Assembly (NCBI GenBank): GCA_033557685.1
Contig: JAWQRN010000587.1
Span: 1 to 28,126 of the forward strand
Reading direction: 5' to 3'
Source of the DNA: Sperchopsis tessellata
Lineage: Eukaryota > Arthropoda > Insecta > Coleoptera > Hydrophilidae
Length of the DNA stretch: 28,126 nucleotides
The notes beneath the pieces are model-generated. The model saw only the letters and a list, made by a program, of their open reading frames with translations, made no database searches and was not told the origin of the DNA. The position numbers and the translations under genes are program-made. This document shows, one piece after another, positions 19,995 through 28,126 of this stretch. The stretch's first letter is position 1. Every line of letters starts with the position of its first letter.

Positions 19995-22900
19995 CTAGTT
20001 TGATTTTAATGCATCCATCATTTTAGAAATTAAAGATAAATTAATATTATCATTTTCTACATCTTCCTTACTTCGATATACACGTTGGTATTCTTGTTTG
20101 GCAATCTCTACTTCTTTCACAAATTTAGTGAATTGCTTCTGAAACATTTTTGAAATAGTTATAATAATATTAATGAGTATTTTAAAACTTACCTCTGCAC
20201 CCTCAAAATTTAATATGCCAATACAGCTAACCGGTATAAATTTTAGAGTTAACGCCCCTAATTGTTTTCTTCGTAAAGCAAATGCAGTAACAGCATTATT
20301 AGTTTCTGCAATCGATGTTAATTCTTTGATAGTTTCATGTAAAGTACCTAAAACAAAAAATTTTTAACTAAAAACTTACAACATCTGTACAACAAATATG
20401 CAGCCATCATTGTCATTAGGGACATTGCTGTTGACCCTCTCACCGGTTATCAAATAATTTCCAAGTGCAGCATCTACCCATTAAATTTTACGAATTCTGC
20501 GAATTTCAAGGGCTTGTACTTATTTAGTTCCCATGCATTGGTACCAACAAGTTTCCCATTCTCGCTGCTTAGTGTCAAAAAAATCAGACAGTGTAATCTC
20601 ATTTCCATTGCAGGCAATATGAATTTGAATAAGGCAAACACTTAAGAGTCATCTTCTAACCTTAAATAACTTTAAAGATACAGCTAATTGGGTAATCAGA
20701 GTGTCTGATTTTAGGAAAGAAAGTCTTTCTAAGCTGAACAACACCAGTCAACATTGTATGCGTATATCTATGATATTGGTTTCATTTCATCAATCACTTG
20801 TATGTATTAAGAAAAGGAAAATATGTATCATGTACAGAAAATGACAAAACTTTGAACCTCACGTGAGATTATATATTTGAATGGTGAAGAAATGACAAGG
20901 CCACATCAATACCCAAGCAATTCCAAAATCAATATTGTATGTTGTTATGTTTACTAAAGACACCTGTTTATTACTACATATTAGAGTAAGAAGCCCGAGA
21001 ACAATGAATGCTGTGCCCAGATGCTTCTGCAAGATATGAAGAAAGTATCTTATTCAACATATTTACATGTCAAATCAAAAAAGATTATAAATGTACATTA
21101 CGATAAAAACAAAATGTATAAAATGATTTAAATGTCAAACAGGATTTATAAAAGTCATAGCACTTCTTTTCTAATCTAAATTGATAGTTTATTATACAAC
21201 CATGGTCAATGGTCTTGATATCCGAAATATTAGATCTTTAGAATGGTATATCCAGGTACAGGAGGTCCTCGACTTACGACGAGATTACGTCCTGATGGCT
21301 CGGTTGAAAATCAAATAAAATGTAAGTCAAAAAGAACAAAACAATCGCAATAATAATGAAAATAAACATTAATTTTGCTAATATCTTATTATAACAACTG
21401 ATTAAATAGATAGAAACACAGGAGGGGGCCTAGCCAACTAACATGCATAACATGAAATAATCGAGGAGAGCCGGCACTGCATAAGCTAGATAAAAAAGAA
21501 CATACGGTGGGCTCAGTTCGAATGATCACAACACGTAATGTGTATATCTGAGCTGACTCTGTGTTTCATCTAAGTATAAATAAAAACCATAAGTGCAACT
21601 AAGGATTCTGCAAAGCTAAAATATTGGAAAAAAAACCAGGCTTAACCTCAGTTCGCATATATTATAGCTGTTGTCTAGGTAAATCTAACATTAGAACTCT
21701 TATTTTTACATTACATACTGTTTTCAATTTAATTATTTTGTTATAGATATAAGTATTATCTTTACTTTAAATAAAAGTAGGACAAAACTCATCTCCCTAC
21801 ATGGCTTACTACAACCCACGCTAAAGTTACTCGTTTCTATTAAAGAAGTTTAATAAAATCATGCTAAAGAACTGAAATATGACGATTAACAGAGAGGTAA
21901 AGGTAAGAACCAAGGATGAATTCAGAGATCTAGAAATTCGAGAAATAAATGTAATTATAGGAACCCATTTTTGAAGCTATTACTATGCACATCGATAAGG
22001 TCATCATTCTTTTGGCACAGTAATTTAGGACCGTATATATTCTGCATTCATTGGAAAAATGTTTACAAAACCCACATTACAGGTTTTTAAGATAGAATAA
22101 ACAGGTTTAAATTTTAGCAGTATGATATAATATGGCATAAAGTATCTCAGAGATTTGAAAAACTTGAAGATAAAGTAGGTTGCAGTAGCAATTGATAAGA
22201 TCATGAACATGTAGTTTACCCAATAACACTAAATAACCATATTATATGTGAAGAAAAGACTATGTCATAAAATACTTACCATTTTTGACTACACTAATAT
22301 TAGCTGCAATAATTAAAACTTTAATTTTGTTGACCTTCAAATATTTTTTAACTTCGTGAAATCCAACCACGTATCTTCTTTTCATCTTGCCTTTATTCGG
22401 ATCTTTACTAAATAGTTTTTCTTGTAAAACTACTACATTTTGAATAAATTCCTTTGTAGCATTATTAAGATCTTCTGATAATAAATTGTCATAGTACCTA
22501 CAAAAAAAAACAATAAATAAAATATAAGTACTACAAAAAGTAAACATGAGAAAACGCTACTCTTTAGAATGTTGTCGTGTGAACTATATTCTTTTTGGAT
22601 TTAAAAACTAGAAGAACATCTTGAGCATGATATTCAGGACACTGTTGGGTCAATAAAGAGAACGGAAAGACTTCTAATTTGAGATAAAGAGAAGTCAATT
22701 ATAGCCATTTCATTGAAAATTAATCTATAATATTGTTGGTCTAATATTCGACTATCGCCGCTTCATCATTATCGAATGAAAAGACACTTGAAAAATATAG
22801 AACATTCTGAGCCAATCTGTTCTAAAATTAATGAATAGCCCATGAAATAAGTGACACCATGATTATATTTCGATCCAAGGAGCTTGGTGCAAAACTAGTA

Positions 22901-25063
22901 GTCAAGTGTCAATGACAAAATTTGAATGTTGTATGAAATTGTGTATGAATAAACAAAATATACTGATAATTAAAAACTATAAATTATCATAAATAGTCCC
23001 CTTTACTTATTATCTTGTATTTACATACATGATTTCAGACAAAATTTGAATGTTGTATGAAATTATGCATGTATATATGTAAGACTATATTAAAGTAAGA
23101 CTTAAAAACTATGAATTATCATAAACGAAGAGCTCATTTATCATAATTAATAGTTTCAAGTTTTACACTTCGATATAATCTTGTATTTACAGGAATAATT
23201 TCAATCATTCAAATTTTGTCACTTATACCACTTTTGCACTGATCCTTAAATTGTAACAACTATAGCTGATATGCAAACATAGATCTGTTTAATGAGAACA
23301 AGAGCATAGGTTCTTTAGCATAAACTATTATTCAGGAAAGATATTAATATGTAGTTCCGGTGTATTGTAGATACTATTCCACACACTAAATTTTGCAAAA
23401 TTGTTTGGTATGTCAGTGTTTACTAATTGCAAAACTGGGCAGTCGATGAATGATACATTTTTCATCTTTCTTCCAGCATTTACTTCAACTATGCAGAATT
23501 TGTTGATTTGTGTATTTTTATACATAAATTAAAAATATTCAAATTATTGTTTCACTTATAACACCTTTCTCCTTTATAGATCAAAGCCTATTTTTTAAGA
23601 ATCAAATAGATTTATTGTACATAGAGGAAAAGCAGTAGGGTCACTCATACAAGTAGCAACCAAGTCAGGATTTGTTAAACTAGCCTAAGCAAACACCTAG
23701 AACAAACTAACACAATCAATAACTAGTCACCTTCCACTACAAAAAATGATAAAAATGCTACAAAATTTACTCCAATATGTAACCTGGGATTTTGTTTCCA
23801 TTAATCGATAAAATAATCGATTAATTAATGTTTGATTTATTTGAAAAAATAATCGATTAATAGAAAGTTTCATTAAACGATTATTTGATTGTTTCTTTGA
23901 TTAATCGATTATTTGATAAATAGATAATTTGATTTTTGATTATTTGATCGTATACCTGCAAAGTACTATATCTTTGCAAATATTTAAGATATTTTGAAGA
24001 AATTGATGGTTTTTTCTTACTGTTAAAAGATTTCGACAATGAAAAAATGTTCATGTTAAAATTCCACAAACTTATTAGTCAAAAAAATATATATACTTCT
24101 AATTTCAACTCTTAGCATACCCCTCATCCCACCTAGGGCTGGGATTTTGTTTCGATTAATCTATAAAATAACCAATTAACTAATTTTTAATTGATATTAA
24201 AAATAATCAATTAAATTTAAATTTGATAAAGTAGAATGATTGATCGATTCTTCTTTTCTAAGAATCGATAATCAATTATGACATTTGACACTCGCCCAGG
24301 TCTAGTAACAACACAGTTACATTGTTGCAAAAATTAATGAATAATAAATGAATAAAAAAATATATATAAATTATTACAGAAAATTAGGATCAGTAGGCTC
24401 ATCAATTTCAGCAAGGCTTTGCTTTTCCTGTAATATTTTTTGTTTGAGAGTGGTGACTCGTTTTAGTTTAGGAATTTCACGGTGTTTTCCAACCTTTCTT
24501 TCTGGTAATTTGGAGTCCAAAGGATTGCCCCCATGAACATTTCTGGGTTCATGCCTAACATCTTTAACTTTCTTTGTTTTTGGTTGTTTTTCAACATTTA
24601 TCAACTCCAAAAGATCAATCTTTATGGGATCTTTATGTTTTGGCTTTTTACTACCACCCTCTCCAATTGCATTTATTTCCTGTGTGAGAGACCTATTACT
24701 ATTAGTTTCTTTAGATTCTACGTGCGCAGCACTATGAAATCTATGATTGAGGTCAGAAAGGGATGGAAATTCATCTCGACCTGGATTAATTTCTTGTTGG
24801 CGTTGAGGCTGGCCAAATCTTGACGATAGATGATTAATCTCAACAAATTCTCTTGACACAAGTGTTACATTTGCTCCTTGTGGTTTAATACGAAGCAGTG
24901 ATGCGTTATGCTCGATTTGTTTCTGTCGTTCAATTCTTTTATTTTCACGTTTTTGTATCTTTCGCAGCTTTCGTTCCTCTTTTAATCTACTTCTTTCATC
25001 GTCTAGTACATCACTGTATTCCATTGTTGTTTCTAAATTTTTACACTCTGTCATATTCCACAC
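19995..25063 (-). CDS. SECISBP2: SECIS-binding protein 2, short form, 4 coding exons, 400 aa
   Basis: SBP2 binds the SECIS stem-loop of selenoprotein mRNAs through an L7Ae-type domain and lets the ribosome insert selenocysteine at UGA. Minus-strand exons, in order, are 25063-24378, 22497-22280, 20347-20193 and 20138-19995. Their phases fit exactly and give 400 codons plus TAG. Residues 1-229 are charged and mostly disordered, with an FPSL motif at 99-102. NPLD (180-183) and HREIPKLKRVTTLKQKIL (194-211) are typical of the SID region. Residues 244-268 contain LQEKLFSKDPNKGK. The L7Ae fold spans about 269-352, with RRYVVGFHEVKKYLKVNKIK and VPVSxxGI-like IPVSCIGI. It is far shorter than vertebrate SBP2 (about 850 aa) because the long N-terminal region is missing, and the loop after IIAAN is also shorter. 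The exon 1 donor is GTAATA, the weakest of the set. A small exon between exons 1 and 2 cannot be excluded. Confidence 0.9.
20348..22279 (-). other. SECISBP2 intron 2
   Basis: GT-AG intron (GTAAGT donor) in phase 1, splitting the Gly codon between exons 2 and 3. It contains a pogo/Tigger-like repeat end near 21267 (listed separately). The rest is AT-rich with no coding motifs. The next intron (20192-20139) is only 54 bp. Confidence 0.85.
21267..21335. repeat. Possible end of a pogo/Tigger-like element
   Basis: GTCCTCGACTTACGACGAGA, followed by a GGCTCGGTTGAAAATC block and AATGTAAGTC, resembles the terminal sequence of Tc1/mariner-pogo (Tigger-type) elements as I remember it. No opposite end was found within the next kilobase, so this is a solo or truncated end. 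Confidence 0.35.
22913..23221. mobile_element. 309-bp MITE-like element with internal duplication
   Basis: The left end TGACAAAATTTGAATG (22913-22928) is perfectly repeated, inverted, at the right end (23206-23221). Inside, the left half is partly duplicated in direct orientation. ACAAAATTTGAATGTTGTAT recurs at 22915 and 23039, TAAAAACTAT followed by an AATTATCATAAA block recurs at 22971 and 23103, and TCTTGTATTTACA occurs in both halves. No coding capacity. The superfamily is not clear because no target duplication stands out. Confidence 0.65.
23785..23965. repeat. ATCGATT-rich repeat, copy A
   Basis: It starts CCTGGGATTTTGTTTCCATT and contains several copies of the palindrome TTAATCGATTA and its variants. 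It ends with TTGATTATTTGATCGTATA and CCTGCA. It is related to copy B at 24136 through its beginning, and to 28003-28042 through its end. Probably a hAT-type MITE. Confidence 0.55.
24136..24305. mobile_element. ATCGATT-rich MITE, copy B, hAT-like ends
   Basis: It begins CTAGGGCTGGGATTTTG and ends CTCGCCCAGGTCTAG, which as complement reads CTAGACCTGGGCGAG, an imperfect inverted end. The interior repeats AATCAATTA/TAATTGATT motifs similar to copy A. The ends and composition resemble hAT non-autonomous elements. An 8-bp target duplication was not found. Confidence 0.5.
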
Positions 25064-25322
25064 AACTACTACACTAGATGAAAAAATTGTTTACAAAATT
25101 ATCATGATTAATAACAGATAAAAGTTCAAACATTAAAAAAAGTTTTTTTTAGTGCAATAGGTAACGTAATGCCTAAATTTAATATGTAACAAGTTACAAA
25201 TTGTCAAAATCGTACTGAAATAACAAAAAAATATGAAAATTTTCGATATCTATTATTTACTGACAGTTCTCCAAACATTTATTTCGAAACATAACCTATG
25301 TTTTTTAAATAACCTTTCGAAA
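25064..25322. promoter_or_regulatory. Divergent intergenic region between SECISBP2 and EndoG, probable shared promoter
   Basis: The start codons of the two genes face away from each other across 259 bp. This must contain both 5' UTRs and at least parts of both promoters. No TATA box could be assigned with confidence. It contains an in-frame upstream ATG for EndoG at 25233. Confidence 0.55.
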
Positions 25323-27733
25323 ATGGCAAACAGAAAATTCTTGCAGTATACATTAATTGGTGGCATATCTGTTGGGAGCTTTATTGTGGGAACGTATTAT
25401 GGAAAGCCTCAGCATGGACAATCAATCAGTAATTGGAAACGTTATCCTGGGTTACCAATTTTTGGAACTGTATCTGCTGCTACTCCATACTCTCCTGTCT
25501 CGCATGTCACAGAACAGCATGTCAATAGAATATCACAGATAATGAAATATGGCTTTCCTGGTTTAGACAATATAAGATCATTTGATGATTATGTTCTTAG
25601 TTATGATCGTAGAAATCGTGTCGCTCATTGGGTTTTTGAGCATTTAACTTTGGAAAACACCAAGTATAGTGACAAAGTTGATAGAGGAAAATGTGAATTC
25701 AGACTTGATGAAAGTATACATCACTTTTTTAGGTAATAGATGTACATATTCATTAATTTTAATAAAATTTTGTAAACACTTGAACTGTATTCCGACAGGC
25801 CTGTAATTTTTAAATGAGTTAAATATCTATATAAAAATATATTAATAAATATTTCTTAATAATAAAATCAAAGGCCGGTCTACATAAAGCAAGTCAAGTG
25901 AACATGTTCATTTGCCAGACCTTGCCTCGTTGGTATACATATGATTTTAATTGTAACTACGTGCAGCAAGTGTAATAATGCAAATACATAATTATGACTA
26001 CAACTTGCTTCAAGTTTAATACACTTCTTAAAAAATACATAAATATAAGTAGAGAAAAAATGTGCTATTATATTAGAACCACATAGTATACCACATAAAT
26101 TGATTTGTCTTAAAACTAAACCAGGTTCCTGTATATGATATATAGGAAATGCACCACGCATATACCTTATAAATACTACAAAGTGTTTCAAGTTCCTAGT
26201 TTTCCATATGATATAATCATTTCTCCTGTAATAATTTGAGTAAATCATAAAAACATTGTTTTGAGCTTTTTATTATTATTAGGTACTAAATATACAAAAA
26301 AGCATTTGAATAAAGAATCTTTTTACTTTGGAACTGGGTACATATTTATACACTTGAGATGTTCACTAGTGCACTAAAAGAAAATACTGATAAAATTTCA
26401 TTATTTACATTTATTGTTTTAGATCAGATAATACAGATTACAAAAAGTCTGGATATGATAGAGGTCATTTAGCAGCAGCTGGAAACCATAAAGCTGATCA
26501 GAAACATATTGAGCAGACATTTTATTTATCAAATATGGCCCCTCAAGTTGGAATTGGTTTTAATCGGGACACATGGAATCGCTTAGAAAAGCATGTTAGG
26601 AAACTAACAAAATTATACCAGAATGTATATTGCTGTACAGGACCATTGTATTTACCCAGGTAGGATAAGAAGTTATAGAAGTAAAGACGTAATTTCTATA
26701 TAAAATGTATGATAACCTTTTGGTTCCTACACATCTTTATGGTAGTAAGACAACAGGAACCACATAAGAGGAAGACAAATGTAGTGGGTATTGAATGTCT
26801 TAAATACGTATGTACCAAGAGATGTATTGATAGGATAACAAATTTATGGGTTTTAAATAAATGTGCTATGAGGGATAGTGTGATGGATAGTATGGAGAAG
26901 GGTGTATTGTGCTGGTTTTGGCATTTAGATAGAATGAGTGAGCAAAATGTTACAAAACTGATATATGTAGGTATAGGGAGGTGTAAAAAGGCCTAGGAGA
27001 AATTAGTTAGATGGTGTTGGTGAGATTCTGAAATAGATGGACATGTACGACAAAGTGCACGGAGTTAATAGAGGCAAAAGAAGGTTGTCGTAATAGGGGG
27101 AACGGAAAAAGCTTATTACTAGTAGTACTCGCTCTGAAAGGAATTAACAAGATCGTAAAGTTATTGTTATAAAAATTTATGATCAATTTTACAGGATAGA
27201 TGAGGATGGCCGGAAATATATCCGTTACGAAGTTATAGGAGCAAATAATGTGGCTGTTCCAACCCATTTCTTCAAAGTGGTAGTAGGAGAAACTGCTGAT
27301 GGAGATTTAGACATGGAAGCTTATGTTATGCCGAATCAAGTTATTGATAATAATGCAGCTTTATCGAGTTTTTATGTTAGTACTTTCTTTAATATGATTT
27401 TTTTTATTACCATATTTTCCTATATATATTCGCCACACTCATGGCCTTTAAAAAATAGGCCTACAATCATGGTTCGTTCTATATAACAAAGTAAAACTCA
27501 TATGTAATAATGCTGTAGTCCCAACTCAAATTCAAGGTGCATGTGATACACCTGTGTGTCCTATACACTGGAAAATATGGTGTTTTTCCAAGAACAAACA
27601 TCTTGTAAAGAAGATCTTATAAAATAATTTGTTCTAGGCAACACCTGAGATGGTAGAAAAAGCTGCAGGATTACTATTCTTCGATAATGTATCCCGAAAA
27701 AAAATACGAAAAATCAATGGAAGACTTAACTAG
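25323..27733 (+). CDS. EndoG: Endonuclease G, mitochondrial, 4 exons, 307 aa
   Basis: EndoG is a DNA/RNA non-specific beta-beta-alpha-metal nuclease of the mitochondrial intermembrane space, involved in DNA breakdown in cell death. Exons are 25323-25732, 26423-26659, 27195-27375 and 27638-27733, and all phases agree. The N terminus has a hydrophobic stretch (residues 6-27, LIGGISVGSFIVG) after basic residues, fitting a mitochondrial anchor. Family blocks are KYGFPGLDNIRSFDDYVLSYD, then the DRGH motif with catalytic H152. FYLSNMAPQVGIGFNRDTWN carries the expected metal-binding Asn (N184), followed by YCCTGPLYLPR, VAVPTHFFKVVVGE and EKAAGLLFFDNV. Human EndoG is 297 aa, so this looks full length. 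I chose the ATG at 25323 (AAAATGG context, fits the family). An in-frame ATG at 25233 would add 30 residues. The exon 3 donor is GTTAGT; reading through it would give a different tail. Confidence 0.95.
25733..26422 (+). other. EndoG intron 1
   Basis: GT-AG intron (GTAATA donor, TTGTTTTAG acceptor), phase 2. AT-rich; no gene or repeat recognised in it. Confidence 0.85.
26700..27130 (+). mobile_element. LINE tail remnant in EndoG intron 2
   Basis: The plus strand, in shifting frames, shows the post-RT tail of a non-LTR element. LYGSK near 26740 corresponds to the usual YGSExW box. A run of decayed sequence is followed by EKGVLCWFWHLDRMSEQNV near 26900-26950 (usual WFGHVERMSExR), TKLIYVGIGRC, and a basic end with EAKEGCRNRG near 27075-27100. 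It is heavily mutated, lacks everything upstream of the tail, and sits in sense orientation within the 26660-27194 intron. Confidence 0.72.
27376..27637 (+). other. EndoG intron 3
   Basis: Starts GTTAGT and ends TTGTTCTAG, phase 0. The exon 3 frame stays open for 36 codons past the donor. Removal of this intron restores the conserved EKAAGLLFF tail at the length expected for the family. Confidence 0.85.
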
Positions 27734-27830
27734 TCATATTATCAAATTTGTAACTTTTATCAATATGTAAATTTTTGTAAATATTACATTTTATTTAAAG
27801 TATTTCAATTCTTAAGTTCTATATTACATA

Positions 27831-27836
27831 AATAAA
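27831..27836 (+). terminator. Likely poly(A) signal of EndoG
   Basis: AATAAA about 100 bp after the EndoG stop codon; it is the first canonical signal downstream. Confidence 0.5.
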
Positions 27837-28002
27837 TATCTAGTGCAATACTCAAGAAATTTAGTAGAGGCGTATTTTAGAGTGATAACACAAATTAGTT
27901 AATTTAGTTTTGAAATGTCAAATAATTGGTTGAATTAGATTGAGTCTGTAGAAAATACATAATAATCAAGTTTTTAATATATATCAAGTGGCTGAAATAG
28001 CT

Positions 28003-28042
28003 AATTTGATTTTCGATGATTTGATCATATATCTGCAGCTGC
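28003..28042 (+). repeat. Fragment of the ATCGATT-rich repeat (copy C end)
   Basis: AATTTGATTTTCGATGATTT followed by GATCATATATCTGCA matches the end of copy A near 23925-23962 in the same orientation with a few changes. Confidence 0.5.
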
Positions 28043-28126
28043 ACTGCACTGAATTCATTTATTGAAGTAACATCACTCGCCTGGAAAATGTCCCTTGCAA
28101 CAGTGGACGAAACGTCGGCACTTGTC
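28043..28126 (+). repeat. Dispersed repeat truncated by the window end
   Basis: CTGGAAAATGTCCCTTGCAA followed by CAGTGGACGAAACGTCGG resembles the block at 10261-10287. GTCC (28090-28093) can pair with GGAC (28105-28108), directly followed by GAAAC. The element continues beyond the window, so its type cannot be settled here. Confidence 0.5.

Larger units (their letters stand above)
22498..24377 (-). other. SECISBP2 intron 1, rich in MITE-like repeats
   Basis: GT-AG intron with a GTAATA donor and a TTTTTTTTTGTAG acceptor, phase 2. It contains the three repeat elements listed separately (22913-23221, 23785-23965, 24136-24305). No missing SECISBP2 exon was recognised in the remainder. Confidence 0.75.

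Noticed and set aside
21425..21530. TAGCCAACTAACA and AGTTCGAATGA as A and B boxes of a SINE
   Set aside because: They are about 85 bases apart and the flanking sequence does not fold as a tRNA.
22025..22210. Minus-strand open frame inside SECISBP2 intron 2 as an extra exon
   Set aside because: Exons 2 and 3 join in phase at the expected L7Ae position; the peptide is a random hydrophobic run.
23328..23525. Minus-strand frame in SECISBP2 intron 1 as the missing link between exons 1 and 2
   Set aside because: No similarity to the SBP2 segment expected there, and exon 1 already joins exon 2 in phase.
25880..26248. 122-codon minus-strand frame in EndoG intron 1
   Set aside because: No motifs, no splice support, and it lies opposite an intron; most likely chance.

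Overview
This window is AT-rich, intron-bearing animal DNA. The protein sequences, the small genes with long TE-filled introns and the transposon mix point to an arthropod, most likely an insect; the order cannot be told from the sequence. Three complete conserved protein-coding genes can be rebuilt exon by exon with consistent splice phases. They are Suppressor of fused (SUFU; + strand, 2668-13507, 6 exons, 454 aa), a short SECIS-binding protein 2 (SECISBP2; - strand, 25063-19995, 4 exons, 400 aa) and the mitochondrial nuclease EndoG (+ strand, 25323-27733, 4 exons, 307 aa).

Layout. 1-2667 lies upstream of SUFU, with two weak minus-strand exon candidates of an unidentified neighbour and a decayed LINE. 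2668-14460 is SUFU with its 3' UTR. Its 5.3-kb last intron is a graveyard holding two antisense LINE remnants and a 626-bp internally deleted mariner with both ends. 14461-19994 is intergenic. It holds a 2.16-kb terminal-inverted-repeat element whose remaining protein combines an N-terminal Cys-rich domain with an XPG/FEN-like nuclease domain (my best match is the Academ DNA-transposon superfamily), a decayed sense LINE and a 495-bp Tc1/mariner-type MITE. 19995-25063 is SECISBP2, with several MITE-like repeats in its introns. SECISBP2 and EndoG start head to head, 259 bp apart, so they probably share a promoter region. EndoG carries a LINE tail in its second intron. The window ends in a repeat that also occurs in SUFU intron 5.

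The three host genes are not a functional unit: SUFU restrains Gli/Ci in Hedgehog signalling, SECISBP2 recruits the selenocysteine machinery to SECIS RNA, and EndoG is a DNA/RNA nuclease of mitochondria. The part closest to a novel system is the Academ-like element at 15113-17272. Its superfamily assignment is inference from remembered family features, not a search. No tRNA, rRNA, CRISPR or bacterial-type features were found.
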